From the NCBI GenBank assembly GCA_963678675.1, contig OY783200.1:1624501-1688500 (forward strand): a stretch of DNA of 64,000 bases, read 5' to 3'. The position numbers and the translations under genes were made by a program. Shown here piece by piece: positions 22,422 through 36,050 of the stretch. Below the pieces are notes generated by a model. The model made no database searches. It had not been told where the DNA came from and saw only the letters and a list, made by a program, of their open reading frames with translations. The DNA comes from Xiphydria camelus. Taxonomy: Eukaryota; Arthropoda; Insecta; Hymenoptera; Xiphydriidae. Numbering within the stretch: position 1 is the first letter of the stretch; each line of letters starts with the position of its first letter.

Positions 22422-25400
22422 ACATATCAGCCAAAGAAATGGCAGTGTTACTTTATTTAAGTGAAGCCTCGTCACTTCCTGGGCTCCCGGAATGTGCTGC
22501 ACCATCGGATGCACTTCATTGACGTCCATCTCGAAAGGCGTGGCGGATCCCTTGACTCGATTCTATTCACCTGCAAATTGCTCGTTAACCGCCCTGTCAT
22601 TCGGCCCGACTCGTTTCGTGTGGGTAAACGAATTATCCACGCTCGCTCGTCTCGCCAAAGGAGAACTTTCTATACGTACATAGGTATCCTTTATTTCTTC
22701 GCGGTTCTTTGCGCATTTACGCGCGTCAATGAGAAAACCTCCTTGGGCGATCGTCGAGTTTGTTGTGGATCATTGTCGAGCGGAGTTGGACAAAAGTCGT
22801 GTGATGTAATTGTATCCCGGCAAGAAATGGATTGTTACCTTTATCGAAGTATCTCTTACGAAGCACGTATACGAGTTCTTTTCATACTTTTTACTTCGGC
22901 TCGATTGACTTTGACCTAGAGCAGGAGTTTTGCTCTGCGACAGATTCCAATGTCGAAGACCTGCTGCGGAATGCTTGAACCTCTTTTCGCTCTGCAATTT
23001 CTTCTCAACTCGTTGATGATTTACCGGAACACGTACCCAACAAACATAAAATAACAGTTACGCAGTGGTTATATTACAATTTCCGTATTAGCTACGAAAC
23101 AGTTATTGTACAATGCACTTGTTATATACACAAGTGAAATATATTAGCGATATAACAGAGGAGAATTGTAGTATGGCTGCGATATAATTATTATTTTGTG
23201 TTTACTGGGAAATCTTCTGGCGTCGATATCAGACTCGAAACTCAGTATTGTAGTTCCGATGCGATACAAAAACGACGAAGGTCGAAATTTTACTCCTTCG
23301 TCCACTGTAAAGGTGAAACGAGCAACCTTGAACTGACTTGGCACGCTTCTATTTTCTCGCTTTATTGCTTTTTTTTTATCCAGCTCGACTTCACAACTAC
23401 TGCACCACTCTATCATTACGGAACAGCATTTCATTAACTGTTAGCGGGAAAAAGTTATCCAACTATTCTCTCTCTCTCTATCTTCGCAGTCAATAGACTT
23501 TACGAAAAACCTTCATCGAATCCTGATTCACCCGCAGAGGAATGGTACAATAGAAAGTTACTTGCGCCCTTACGAAAGGAATTATAAAATGTTGTACCTA
23601 CTACATTTATGAAAGAGTTGAAGTCCTGCAACATTGTGTCATCATCCCTTTCACATTTAGATCATTTCGCGAAATGTTATAGATGCAATATGCTGCAAGA
23701 ATATTTTTTCCAGAGGCACTAAAAGCACTAGTTTGCGTATTTTTATTTCGTCAAAGTAATTATGCAATACAGAAAATAACGAGCACTTAGCGTCTTTTAA
23801 CTATACATAAGAATCTGGTATCCCCCATAGCAAAGCTCCTTCAGGGGAACCCCGTTAGAAGTCTTACAACAGAAATACGGAAGATTGGTCAAAAGTTCCG
23901 TCCGCGTTTTATTCTACGTAATACCTGTCGTAAGATTCGTCACCAGATCTTCTGTAAGGCCACCAATCTTTACCGCGAGATTTCCCGCAGATTCGTTCCA
24001 GAACGGCGGCGCAGTATGGTTGTCCCTTCCTCTGTTACCCCACCGATACGGCCATCGCCCATGTCGAAAACGCACATCCTACACTTACCGTGTTATAATA
24101 AACAGACAAGACAAAGCGACATGATGTGACACCGAGTCTTCGGTCGACGACACATTCAGCCCAATTAAAGCAGCTGGACATTTACGTGGGCGATCGGTTT
24201 GATAAATCGATCCGGGGGATACACCGTCTTAGACGGGACCGTAAGGAATCGATAAAGACCAGGAAACGTGGCACGACCGAAGGATTTTGCGCAATGAATT
24301 TATTCGAGTGACTCTAAATAATTCGTTTTCAAATTCCCATCCGAGTCATTGTCATTTGTCATAGATTTGGATTCAGTTATGGAAAGAAAGCCGGAGCGTA
24401 ACTCTGATAAAACGCGGATAAATCTCCGCCTTCTTCCAGCCTCAACAACACATCATGTTACATTCTATGCTAAACCGAACATAACTTTGTCCGAATCAAA
24501 TGAATAACAAATGAAAGGCCCATATCCACATGTATACCAAGTGGCCTGTTTTAAAACAAATAGTCGAATACTCATTGTACTCTGGCATATGTTCCGGGAT
24601 GCCTGCCACATGAATTCCCAAGTTCATCCCGCAGCTCATCTCCAACGAAGCAACGATATAATCGTGCATCGTGACGTGCCCAATTTGCTGTTACCGTCAC
24701 GCCGGATTACCGTTTAGCGATCGTACATCATACTCGTTCCTTATGCCGGCTCTTTCCCCCTCTGCGTATAAGCGTATTGAATTACGAAAAGGATCTTGAT
24801 ACATCTCTTAATGGCAGCCAAGTATCGGTGTACCACCGGGCGATATAGGATCGAAGAACTACGATACAAAGTTGTTTCGTCAGAAGCGAGCAAACTAGCG
24901 CGCCGAGCCATCGACTGCGCGTTGCTCGGCAACCTGGTGCTTGGAGATCAATTATTGAGTAACACGCCAGTGACGCAACGAGGCACGCACTGGACGATAC
25001 TTAACTCGGTTCATTCGCATACGAGATTATCCTTCTGGAGCTCACGTGATGACGAGACATGAAGGTGGTTTTCTCATCAGCCTTTATCGAATCCTGTATT
25101 TGGACGGCATGGGTTTAGATAGGATCGCGTAAATAAAGTGAGAATCGTGTTACTTTCTCTGTATACACGGAAACACACGATCGTTGCCCCTTAATAGTCA
25201 ACAATGTATCCCACCAGCTGTTAGTATACTTTAAAGAAATCTGATAACATTCGGAAAAATCGCACCCAGGAAATTACAATGTTTGCTGTAAATTAAACCA
25301 CGAGCTATACGACCGATGAAGATGTTATAGACTTTTTCAGGAGAGTATCACAGATAACTATCTCCTTCACCCCGGCGTAATTAATTCAGCTACGTAATTA

Positions 25401-28400
25401 CGGCACCAACAATGATCCACCTACAGTAGATGCATGTGCCCGTTCCGCCCACGCAGAAATATAAAGCAGGACTCGTGTTACAATAAGCATGTAGGTGAAC
25501 TTACAAGATACGCTCGCATTTGTATGCGTCCTGTAAGAGTGTATCTTGAGGTGGTGGGGAGAGTTCTTTTCAAGGGGATACGATCTTCCTAGAATCCCGC
25601 TCTAGTCACGAGGTACTTAAAGTAAAAGTAGCATCACATGATCGCTTCAGGTTTCTGCCTAGACGCAACACGCTCGAAGCATCACGTGGGGCGGTGCAAT
25701 GAAAGGATGATGGAGAGCATCGTCAGTCGAAAGGTGGCCGCGTCGAGAGTGCGGTCGGAGATTTCCTTCTTCCGCCTTTTTTTTCACTGTGTAGAGGAAT
25801 TCGTGCAAACGATTGTTATTTATTCGGATGAAACGCAACTTAGCTGTTCTGAAGTAATACCTAATATGGATTCTTTCTAAGTTAAAGTCAGTTTGACGAT
25901 CGCAGCGTTACTTAATAATAATCTAGTCGTATATTGGAAAAAGACATTTTAAATGAGAGATAGTCAAAAGAAGAAAATACTTTCCCGTCCTCTTCTTTCC
26001 CTTCTCCCATGCCTGAGAGGATATTTAAATCATCCCTGCTAAGAATCTCTGATAGAAAATTATAGGAGGCTTACAGTAGAAAAATGGAAGCAAACGCAAT
26101 TCAAAAATATTATAAATTAATAAATCCTCTTCTGCTTTATCATTTTAACGTTGAAAATCGTAACAAATTATAAAATTTGTATCAGATATACATAACTTTC
26201 TATAATATTCTATACAAAGGTGAATAAAGATAACTGAATTGATATGCTATGCTATTTTTGAATCCTCACTCTCAGTTTCTATCAGAGTTTTTTAAAAAGG
26301 GTGACCATTGCTTCTCTTCTGTCCCAAGGAAACCCAAAACACTCAACATTTTCTAACCGTTTTAAAATGTGTTCTCTATTTCATCCTCAAATCTCACTTT
26401 CGCCATTAGCATTTTATCAGGCGTGTCCACTGGTTAGTTTGTATGTATCTGGAGCAAGACGTAATGTGCGCCAAGTTAAGTTCAATGAAAGGATGGGCTA
26501 TTATATAAAGTCCATCCTTAAAACCGGTCGAAGAGCAACGAATCCGCTGACGTCAGCCAGCGGGATGGAACAATTTCTTATCATTGATCTTCTTGTCAGG
26601 GATGTTTGGCAAAGGTCATGCCAGCTGGTTGAGTAAAATAAGAGAAGCGACCGTTCTCGGATTCGAACAATCGTTTCTCAATTGTCATCTCAGCAAGACA
26701 TTTCGCAATTCTTACACGACAGGTATTTTCGAACAAACGGAGTCAGTCGAAGTCGATATGCATTGAAAACAAGCGCGAAGCGGGAAATCAACTCGAGCGG
26801 ACGTTACCTCGCTTGTATTCATCACGGGCAACAACTCCAGTGGAGGCGTCATAGCATTCGTTCAGTTGCCTGCGATTTCAAGTCCTTGTCATTGGAAATG
26901 TCGACGTCCTTGCAGCGTCTGATCGGGAGTTCTAATCCGAGTCGAGTAACGTGTAAGCTAACTCGAGTACGACCCAGATGTATGGCTTCATACGATGTCC
27001 ACTCTCACTTATCGTATGGCTGAGCTAAAAGCAAACGGTTAATATCTTTCTGCGAGTTTTAGTTCAAACGATTGGATATTACGTCTGAGATGTAAACATT
27101 TTTAGTTTGTTTAATTAACTGTAACTTTTAACTATAACTATGCGTGTTGCGGAAGAAAAATTGCTTGGGACTTTCAGGCTTATGTTTTATCAAGGAATAG
27201 TTCTATGGATCCGTGGGCTCTTATCTGATACACCCTTTATTTGACGTTAAATTCTTTTTTGATCGCTTATTTCGTGGCTGCAAAAAAATATTCACACAAA
27301 TGTTTTAAAGTGCCGCGTTGGTTACCAATATGTAATCGTATTTACCGTCACGGATAAAGAGAAGGTCGATAAAAATAACAGGGACGAAGGGAAAGGGACG
27401 GAGGGACGAGAAAAGTGGGAATGTCATGCGTGCAGCCTCGATTCGCGAAACGTAAGACAAGACGGCGCGAACCTGCCCGGCGTCGTATTCGCCACAGCTC
27501 ACCGGCTAAAGAGTACGGTAGCCAGTAATTATATCTGGCTGCTTTATCTTTTAATTCGTACCTCTCCGCGAGGCGAGAGCAGCGTTGCTCGTGTAACTCC
27601 GGGAAGGTCGCGGAGTGGGGGTGGGAATTATCGGCAGATCGTTATTACTCAATAACCCTAAACGGTTCGACACCAGCGATCGTTGCAGCAAGCCGCCGCC
27701 CACATCGGCTCTGCTTTCTAATTGGCAATCTGACGGGGTCCGACATTTATTTTCACCGAACAACGCTGGGCCTCTTGTTCGCCCGCAAAAAGTTTTCCGG
27801 CTGCTGCGAAAATCTCGGGACGTTCGCAATCCGATCTTTGGTCTTTTGAAAGTGACCGAAAGAAAAGAAAATAAGCCGCATTTTGCCGGCGGAATCGAAA
27901 TCGATGGTCAGCTAGGCCTGAGTTTGCGAAATACGATGAGAGAGACGTGCCGTGGGACTCGAGACGTTCAGTTGGCCCCTGGTTCTCGTTGCTGAGCACG
28001 GTGCACGGGTGTCCAATGCGGAATACCTGGGTACAACGGTCTTCCTGACGGTTGAGTATATTCGCGATGTTAATTTTTCGAATTGTTCCTGTTATTCATA
28101 TACGATCAGTCGGTCAAGTACGGATAAATTCGGGATTGCAATTCATATGTAATAAATGAAAAAATAACTCCTCTCTCTCTGTAGATCTCTGAAATTTATG
28201 AAAGCGCAATTCATTTCTGAGCCCTTCTGATGTTTTTCAGAGCAACGAAGATATTTTCAAAGGCAAGGTTCGAACTTTCCATGAAAATCCCTGAAAGCCG
28301 TTTGAATTCTTCGAATTTTTTCCAGTTATTTTTCAGAGTTTCTCACAGTCAACTTCCGAGATTTTCAGACCTTATTTCAAACTTTCCCAGCGAAATATTT

Positions 28401-30758
28401 ACCGGGGTAGCCGAGCCGAGTGCGCTCGTTAGCGCCCGTTGTCTCGAGAAGTCAGAATTGATCGCCTCGACAGGTGCATGGCGCGAATCTATCGAACGGG
28501 GCAAGCGGTCATTAAAATTTCAGCAAATAGATCGCCATTAAGCAACACTGCCGCGGGCCGTTATATATTCCAGTCTCGGCCGGGCGATGTAAAATAATTG
28601 AACGTTACGTAGTCGCCAATTTAAATCTCGGAGTTGGCACTTTTTTTCAATTGAACTTTTTGAATAATTGTGCAGTGTTGGTCGACTTTTATCTCACGCT
28701 CTCTGTTGATACTTCTTGCACGTCTCGCAGCATTTTTCCCTAGCTGCACTCGATGGAAATTCATTTTTCTAATTTATAATAAAAAGGTGAATAATGAACA
28801 TTACATCTCTATCGATAAACTGTGCCACTCTAATTGTGTCTATTTTTTCTTTAAGCCAATTTTTCTGAATTCAAACTTTATCAGGAACTTTCTATTACGT
28901 GGTCTGCGAAGTTTTAAAGAATCGATGGATATTAAGATACCGAACTTATTTTTCCCCAGAATTTAACTGGTCGAAAAAATCTTTTTACTTCAAACTTAAA
29001 ATTTAAACTGACGAAAATAGAGATGTCATTGTCTTCAAATTGAAACTGGAAAAATATTGACGATTTTTGATCGCTTACAATCGAAGCTATCCAGGAAATG
29101 CTCTCGAATGTCACTCTGTCCGGATGCTAATGAATATTCTAGTTCAGATAAATACATCTACTTTTTTCTGGTCCTGACCGATTTCGAAATTCTTCGAAAC
29201 CTGCAGGGAGGGGAAAAATGTTATCCTTGTTCCACCCAGGGCGACGCCGGAAACTCTTCAAGGATTTTCGAAACAGGTTTGACCAGTGAGAGACGATTAC
29301 GTCTCTTCGGGCAATGTTATGTCGGTGGGAACGCTCGAATCCGGGACGGGGGAATTTGTAATATACATACGCGCGCATGCACCGTTGCAATTACGTCTAT
29401 ATAATATTTGGTTCATTTTAATAATCTACATTTAAATGGGCCGAAAGGCGAATCGATCCTTCGGCAAACCTCCTTCGTGATATTCAGCCTTGCAGAAAAT
29501 TTCGTAGCACTCAAATTTTTAATAATTGAAATAAATATAAAATGTCATTATATTCCATTTAACTACATTGGAAGATTGAAGGTGATTTTTCAATACAAAC
29601 ATTTTTGAAAATAAAAAATAAAAATACAATAATTAAATCGCACTTAACATGTATTGATAGCGTACCTATCATATTCAAAAAAAAAGAAGGTTTCCGTAAA
29701 TATAACTGATTCGTTTTACAAATGTAAATGCAGATAGATTAACGCAATATTTATTGGAAACAACAAGACAGCGGCTGAATGTTACGATAAATTCACCTAA
29801 AATCCACCTCCGTTATTTCCCCGGACGAAACTGGGCCAGAGCATCATGTCAGCGCCGAAGAACACCACTTCGCGCCAACGAACCTCAAGCCCCCAACCGT
29901 CCCAGCACCCGCAGTCCCACGCAGCGGCTAAGCCTTTCCCCTTTTCCTCCGCAGAGGCAAGTACAACTTATTAATCTTTCGGACAAGGTCTCGCGAGGAC
30001 TTATCCCTCGAGCGGACCGCGAGTTCATAGACTCTCGGCCGCATGCCTCTCGTTGCACAACGGCGCGAGACGCGATAGGCACCAACGGCTCACCGCCGTC
30101 CGTAAGGGCAGGATCGAGATCGCCGAGATCGTTCGCGGTGTATTATTATGTAAACGCGTGTGCCATTCCTTTATGCTCAAATCCGCCTACCCATTACGAA
30201 ACGCGCGTGGCTCACGGCACCGAAACTCGATCACCTGCACTCCTCGCGGGGCGATCCAACCCCTCCCGTCGGGCTGCACTCGGCGCGGCACGCATCGTCA
30301 TCCGCGCGGTGGATGCAGCGAAAGAAATGCAGCGCCCGTGCGCGAAAGCGGGCCTTGGCATTTTTTTCTGGAGAGCTCCGCGTGAGTCACGTGATGCCGT
30401 GATGCGGTCTCGCTTTCTTGCCGCCTTTCCAACCTCTCGCGTGGCTCCTTTGATCCTCCGCCCTGGCCTTGGGTTCCGGAAGCCCCCCTCCCTCCTTTTG
30501 CGGTTGCCGATATATCTCATTCGGGTGCGCCGATTAAGAGAGTTGATCGTGATTTTTTTTTCTCCCGCGATATCGCACGATCGCTTTGTCTATCGGACGT
30601 GGATCGAGTTGGTTTTTACGGCGTCGCTCGGGTATTTGGGGCATGGGATTGATGAAGAAAAAAATGAATGTACCGTATGTTCCGAACTGTGTGCGACGAT
30701 AAGCGGAGTGGCCTGCTGACGAGAACTGCTGTGCTGCGTGTATGTATCTAGCGCCGGT
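22422..30758. other. Long non-coding stretch
   Basis: No exon could be supported. Contents seen: a TGACGTCA site at 26548-26555, dispersed repeat copy 3 at 28225, and a CpG-rich stretch at about 29,820-30,540. The last carries a 321-codon frame (29754-30719, +) whose Arg/Pro/Ser/Ala-rich translation has no domains and overlaps equally long frames on the other strand. Confidence 0.4.
28225..28330 (+). repeat. Dispersed repeat family copy 3
   Basis: TTTTTCAGAGCAACGAAGAT followed by a GGTTCGAACTTT block matches copies 1 and 2 with substitutions. The 103-codon frame that overlaps it (28230-28541) is therefore probably not a gene. Confidence 0.5.
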
Positions 30759-30986
30759 CGATGCGACAGTAGGCGAGAGACTGGTATCGGTAGTAACAAG
30801 GTGTGGACCCCTCATTTCCGTAAGAAGTAATGGGATCGAGGGGCCAACTTCTCGTTACAACCGATACCAGTCTCCCCTACCATCGTATCGACTTATACCG
30901 GAGACAAGAAATCGGCCCCTTATCGTCGTGAAGAATAGCAAAAACGAGAAGCCAACTTGCCGTTACAACCGGTACCAGCTTCCCCC
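30759..30986. repeat. Imperfect palindrome plus a third direct unit
   Basis: Arms at 30759-30811 and 30841-30892 pair (GAGACTGGTATCGGTAGTAA with GTTACAACCGATACCAGTCT). A further copy of the right arm (CGTTACAACCGGTACCAGCT) follows about 108 bp downstream. Confidence 0.65.
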
Positions 30987-33900
30987 GCGAAAATGTTTCG
31001 AATACCTCTCAACGTTCATCCACTTGTAAAACCCATAGGTTAGCCACAGACCAAAATATGGAAAATTGATTTATTCCGAAATCCGTTTGTTCTCGGCCAA
31101 AGAGAAAGAAGGAGAGCCTCGTATTGCCGAATACAAAGCGATGACTGAGGGAGATCAAACGAATACCTACGACTTTTTTTTTGTAACGCGCGTTACGTGC
31201 CCATTAAATTTCTACTTAACTTCGCTTTGGAGGAATTAGGAAAGAAAGCAGACTCTTGCGCAACGATTCGCCCCCTTCCTGCCATCTACTTCCCCGATTG
31301 CGAGGAACCGGGCCCTCTCTTTCCAACGGACTCACGGGGGACCACTCCAAGTGATGATGGATGCTTTTCTTCACGGTTCTCTTCACGCGCGCATTGTCTC
31401 GATCGGCGAAGCCCTGTCTCACGTTCACGCGCTCGCTTACTTTCTCACGAAAGACTGTCGCGCCGATATGTATTATATATTCGCGGAGCGTTCCAATTGT
31501 ACAGTTTCTTCGAGTGATGAATGGAGCGGATGTCATATGACGGTAAATAGCGAATTGACGTCTTGGATTTTTGACGAGGCCTTTGTGGCTATTTCGTCAA
31601 TATGCAATGCTTGAAGATCCCGCAAAAGATTGATCGAAAATTCGTCGAAGATAAATATATTCGAATTAATATATAATTTTGAACAATTTTGTGTTTGCCA
31701 AATATTTAGCCAATAATTTTTCATTAGCAAAACACTTTTCATCCAATGACGCTCTAATGTGATTGACCATTGAATGAATTTTGACTGGAGGGACTATTGA
31801 GTGGTTTGTTGCCAGCGAAAGTTTGTTTATTGGTGGGAAATTTTATAAAAAGAAAGAATCCGTTTCGATTCTTATCTTTTGTTAGTTATTTTTACGCCAT
31901 TTTACATTGAATTTCGACCTTTCTTTTCTGACTTCCTTATGAAAAGTGAGACCTTCGAATATCTTCTTATTTCAATCGGTTAGATTTGTTATGGATTTCT
32001 TTCTACAGGTGTGTGTGTGTGTGTGTGCTTATAAGGTTTGGCCTCTTTCTCAGTGAAAATATTTTTCTGAGAATTCTTAAAATAAAGTCTGAGGATTTCT
32101 GAGAATGATTCTCAGAAACTGAAAATAATTTCAAATAATTTCGGACATATCTTTTTCGCTAGAGTTATTAATGTGAGCATTTTATAATATATACTATAGA
32201 AATGGAACAAAGATATATACTTATCTTCTCGAAAGATACTGTAAAACTAGTATTTCATATCTTCGCAACAACAAAGACTCCAATTCCGTGTCCACAGTCA
32301 CGAAATATTATTAATCGTGCAATCTACCGCAACTTTAGTTCCCTTCATAACTAACAAATATGTATTACGTAAAGTACACGTGTGCTCATGTTTCGAGTAA
32401 TCCACTTTATACGTCCTCTGTCCCGTTATCCCCGATCTTATCCGAAAGAATGAATTGGGCAAGAAGAGAAAATCTTTACAAATCGAACGGCTGTCGATCA
32501 ACTATTATTGATACATTACTCATACTCCCACATCACAGTTCTTACAAGACTACCGTTCAAATAGACGTAGTACAAATTTCCATAGGTCTGTCCAAGCTTG
32601 CTGTTATGACAAGTAATCGATTGGAATTTTGATAAAATCCCAAAAGCATTGCATTACATAAAGAATCAAAACAACCTATATGTAATGGGCTTTTGACTAT
32701 TTTAAAGAAATGGAATAATACGTAAGTTCTTCCCACGCCTTATTGTAACATTTCCTTCATTCGAAAACAGCCCTTGAAGTGGGCTTATATATAAGGGACT
32801 TATAAAAGTCTTGAAGCCAGAGAGGGAGAGAAAACCTTTCATTTAATTATACTTTAGTTTACTAACCCAAACCCCTGGACCACTGGTACCTACATCTCAA
32901 TTTTCACTGCCCACGTCGAAATTGCAACGTGCACGACAGCCACGGGTGCAAGATGTTTTCATTTCTTTTTATATTCACACAATTACCAAAACAACCGCAA
33001 GCCTCTAATTGTGCCGGCTCGACGGTCTTATATACGACCTCCTTCCAGGTATCGTATACCATAACGCGGTACAGACCCTTAATTAACATTACATCAAATG
33101 TACGTGATGTGCACGTAGACGCGTGGCTACGGTGAAGTCCCGATAAGTGGAATGAGCCTCAGGGTATGGTAGCGGCCGCTACGTGGCGCTAGTGGCGTAC
33201 ACGCCAGTGAAGAAACAGGGAAAGAATCGGTGGAGAACGAGAGAGGAGACGAGAAACATTTCTTTTATGTAGGTCAGGCTCAAACTCGTGATACCATATT
33301 TCTCCAATAATTATCCTCCTCCAATGATATACCGTCTCGTAAAGCGTGGTGAAATAATAGGTCCGTAATGTGAGAGTTCTTCGAGACGTTCATTAGTGTA
33401 ACGAGTAAGGTCCACGCATACAGAGCAATTATATTAAATTAAAAAAAGATATTTCGACTTCGGGTCCACCTTTCAGGAATGAAGAATAATTGTTGCGTTA
33501 TTGAATTGCCTGTGTGATTCCTTTGGCAAAAATACATTTATCTGCTCGCTTATTATTTTTTTATTTCGAAGTGAACATCATTTCTACAGAACTACTCCCT
33601 AATACTATCGGCGAGTGATCATCTTTGCGTAATTACCCTATCGACAGAATACCTGTCCCCCGTCATATCGCTCGACCGACCCTGATCGCACCTCGGGAGA
33701 CTGCATTCTGATTTGCAAGGATCAACTTTCGCTCCGTCGCACTACACGTTTCTGCGCAATCCACTCGCATCGAGGTGACGGCACCGCTCCTAGCGGTAGA
33801 ATCGTGTTTCCCGCGAAGCCCGTATAAATATGGAGGGGCCGCAAACCCGCGATGTCTGGGTTCGCTGAAACGGCGAAATACCTTTCGTTCCACTCCTTGT

Positions 33901-35265
33901 ACAAGGCGATCACGAGGCATTGACAACGGAGTGATTTAAGAAAATGGTGAAACGTGACTGTAAACGATTGGTGGAAAAATCGAGAAAGTACTCTTATGTG
34001 GTGTATCACGGATACAACCACTACCACATCGACCAATCGATAGATTGGTGTTCTGCCAATAGGAACAGCCTACCAACCAACGATTGAGAATCGTATTATT
34101 GTTAGTCTGCAAAAATGTGTAGATATCAACCCTTAATTAGGGCGCTACGCAAGCCTGTTCGAAGATGTGTGTTGGGCCTCAACGCAGGACATATTCTTAA
34201 ATGAAAATCAGGTGGTATTAGTGAGAATTTATACCCGTTCTCATTTTCAATTAAAAATAATTTCACTTACAGGCTCTGCTGTTTCCAAAGAGGATCATCA
34301 AATTGTTAAACGTTATCTTCGTTTTTCACGTTAAACTATTGTAACCCAGTAATTAATAACGTGCTCATCCTAGGGAGTGTTAGGAACTTTTTGTGAAGTT
34401 GTGTTTTAATTGAAGAACCATTTATTATAACAAAACACTAAGACAAGGTGTAACAATGTGCAGGTCTTCTTTATCGGAAAAATCATAGTTAATATGTGAA
34501 ACATTCTTTAACTTGAAATGAGAATGGATATAAAATCTAGGGGAAAACATGGCGGCTTTTCTACTGAATCTAACTAGTAGCAGATCCTTAAATATGATAA
34601 ATATTTCGCACAGAATTCCTTTAACATTCCTTCCCATGCGGGCAAATAAGCAACTGCGACATGCGCGAACGGCTACACCTCTTTATCGAAGCCTATAAGC
34701 GCTAGGGGATTCAAGAAACTAGTTTGTCGGAGAAGCAAATTAGCGCCAAATGCACCGAGCCGGAATCGGATCGATTGGCTGGACCAAATGGGCAACTAGT
34801 ACTGAGAACGAAGGAGGGACTTATACGTGTATCGTGTTGAGTATTGTGACCCAGTTTTGAATCAGAATAGTTACGAGTACCTAACCTGGTCCGGATTGCT
34901 CGTAGTTGGTCCATTCCATGTAACTTCAGCTATGATTTGTTTATGATTTAGCCTTCGGCTGTAAGCCTTTCTTCATTTGACGCAATTATCGAAACTGATC
35001 CCGCACCCGGTTCTGTATAATACAGACGGCGAGTATCCTGTTTTGTTGCTCCTGGAATACCGTATTGTCGCGGGACGGCAAACAGGATACGACACACGGA
35101 ACTATACGCGGTACTTTCGCGGCAATCCGAGCACATGACTATATTGTCGTATCGACGCGCTCGGATTCTATGAATAGTCTCTGATATCTTCCATTTAAAA
35201 AATTAGAATTTATAAATGCTAGATACAGTTCTAGCTTTACCTGAATATGTGCGAATTTTTAAAAT
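30987..35265. other. Non-coding stretch
   Basis: It holds a GT dinucleotide run (32009-32028), a TATAAAAG word at 32801-32808 (+) followed by a weak 61-codon frame (ATG 32953), and AAACATGGCGGCTTTT at 34545-34560. No exon could be supported. Confidence 0.4.
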
Positions 35266-35312
35266 TCGTCTATTGATTTTAGAGAAAAATCAGAGAATTT
35301 CATAGTAAAGTT
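35266..35312 (+). repeat. Dispersed repeat family, second block, extra copy
   Basis: TTGATTTTAGAGAAAAATCA and the bases after it match 7652-7695 closely, including CAGAGAATTTC and the following TAGTAA. It is a short AT-rich interspersed fragment. Confidence 0.45.
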
Positions 35313-35447
35313 TTCAGAAATTCTCAAACTAATTTTATCACCAGAATTCACGTAAAAGGATATATTTCAATGCAAGAATTAGTACTTTATTTTATATCTT
35401 AGGATTAGTGCTTAATTTTAATAATTGATATCGAGTCCTACTAAGCT

Positions 35448-35486
35448 GCGGACCATATTCCTCGAAATCTCAGGAATATGGTCCGC
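35448..35486. repeat. Perfect 15-bp hairpin downstream of the mucin-like gene
   Basis: GCGGACCATATTCCT (35448-35462) is followed after nine bases by its exact reverse complement (35472-35486). It stands just past the AATAAA of the minus-strand gene, in otherwise AT-rich sequence. Confidence 0.8.
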
Positions 35487-35533
35487 AAAATATATTATAT
35501 TTTTTAGTCGTCAAATATTGTAGGTATATCTAA

Positions 35534-35539
35534 TTTATT
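35534..35539 (-). terminator. Polyadenylation signal AATAAA of the mucin-like gene
   Basis: AATAAA on the minus strand begins 33 bases after the TAA stop, which gives a short 3' UTR. A perfect 15-bp hairpin (35448-35486) lies about 48 bases further downstream. Confidence 0.55.
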
Positions 35540-35571
35540 GTCCCGTTAGTGGCGTCGTTTGCATTGTTTCT

Positions 35572-36018
35572 TTATGTTGTTGCTGCAGTTGTTGTTGCTG
35601 CAGTTGTTGTTTCTGCAGCTGTTGTTTCTGCAGCTGTTGTTGCTGCAGTTGTTGTTGCTGCAGCTGTTGTTGCTGCAGTTGCTGTTGCTGCAGCTGTTGT
35701 TGCGTCTGCTGTTGTTGCTTCCGCTGTTGTTGCTGCAACTGTTGTTACTTCCGCTGTTGTTGCTGCAGCTGTTGTTGCTTCAGCTGTTGTTGCTGCAGCT
35801 GTTGTTTCTGCAACTGTTGTTGAAGTATCCTCTTCGGATGATGACTCCGATGATTCCGATTCGGAGCACTTCAGGAAACAAAGTGCCATTGTTTTTTCAA
35901 AGTCAGAGATCTCCGGGGGATCACAAAAAGTAGAGCAGTACAAATCTTCGAGGTCGTCGAATAACGAAAAAAGGAACCTCCCCTTTTTTACGGGAGCTTT
36001 TTCTATTGGCACTTGATC
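35572..36018 (-). CDS. Unrecognised secreted mucin-like protein, exon 2
   Basis: Exon 2 of a small two-exon gene that I do not recognise. It encodes 148 residues after a TTTACTCTACAG acceptor. The first part has basic and aromatic residues (K-K-G-R-F-L-F-S-L-F), an acidic D-D-L-E-D-L, two C-x3-C pairs (C-S-T-F-C and C-F-L-K-C), and a Ser/Glu cluster (S-E-S-E-S-S-E-S-S-S-E-E-D). The last ~83 residues are almost only Thr and Ala with some Glu, built from 9-bp steps of GCA/ACA codons and ending at TAA (35572-35574). Such a tail is a typical target for O-glycosylation, as in mucins and insect glue or silk-gland proteins. Whole-protein length with exon 1 is 168 residues. The function is unknown and the mucin-like role is inferred from composition. 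Confidence 0.68.
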   Translation of the reverse strand, partial: DQVPIEKAPVKKGRFLFSLFDDLEDLYCSTFCDPPEISDFEKTMALCFLKCSESESSESSSEEDTSTTVAETTAAATTAEATTAAATTAEVTTVAATTAEATTADATTAAATATAATTAAATTTAATTAAETTAAETTTAATTTAATT

Positions 36019-36050
36019 CTGTAGAGTAAATACTGTATTTAAAAAATTTT

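Noticed and set aside
29754..30719. 321-codon open frame on the plus strand
   Set aside because: It lies in CpG-rich DNA where stops are rare, has Arg/Pro/Ser-rich composition with no domain, and overlaps comparably long frames on the other strand.
32929..33135. Small frame after a TATAAAAG word
   Set aside because: The leader is plausible, but the hydrophobic stretch is short and the rest is unremarkable; kept only as a note.
35535..35738. Poly-Gln frame on the minus strand
   Set aside because: It is the shifted frame of the Thr/Ala repeat and is not linked to a start or splice site.
35549..36016. Plus-strand Ala/Val-rich frame across the mucin-like exon
   Set aside because: It is the antisense reading of the repeat tail; only the minus strand has a signal exon, splice sites, TATA box and AATAAA.
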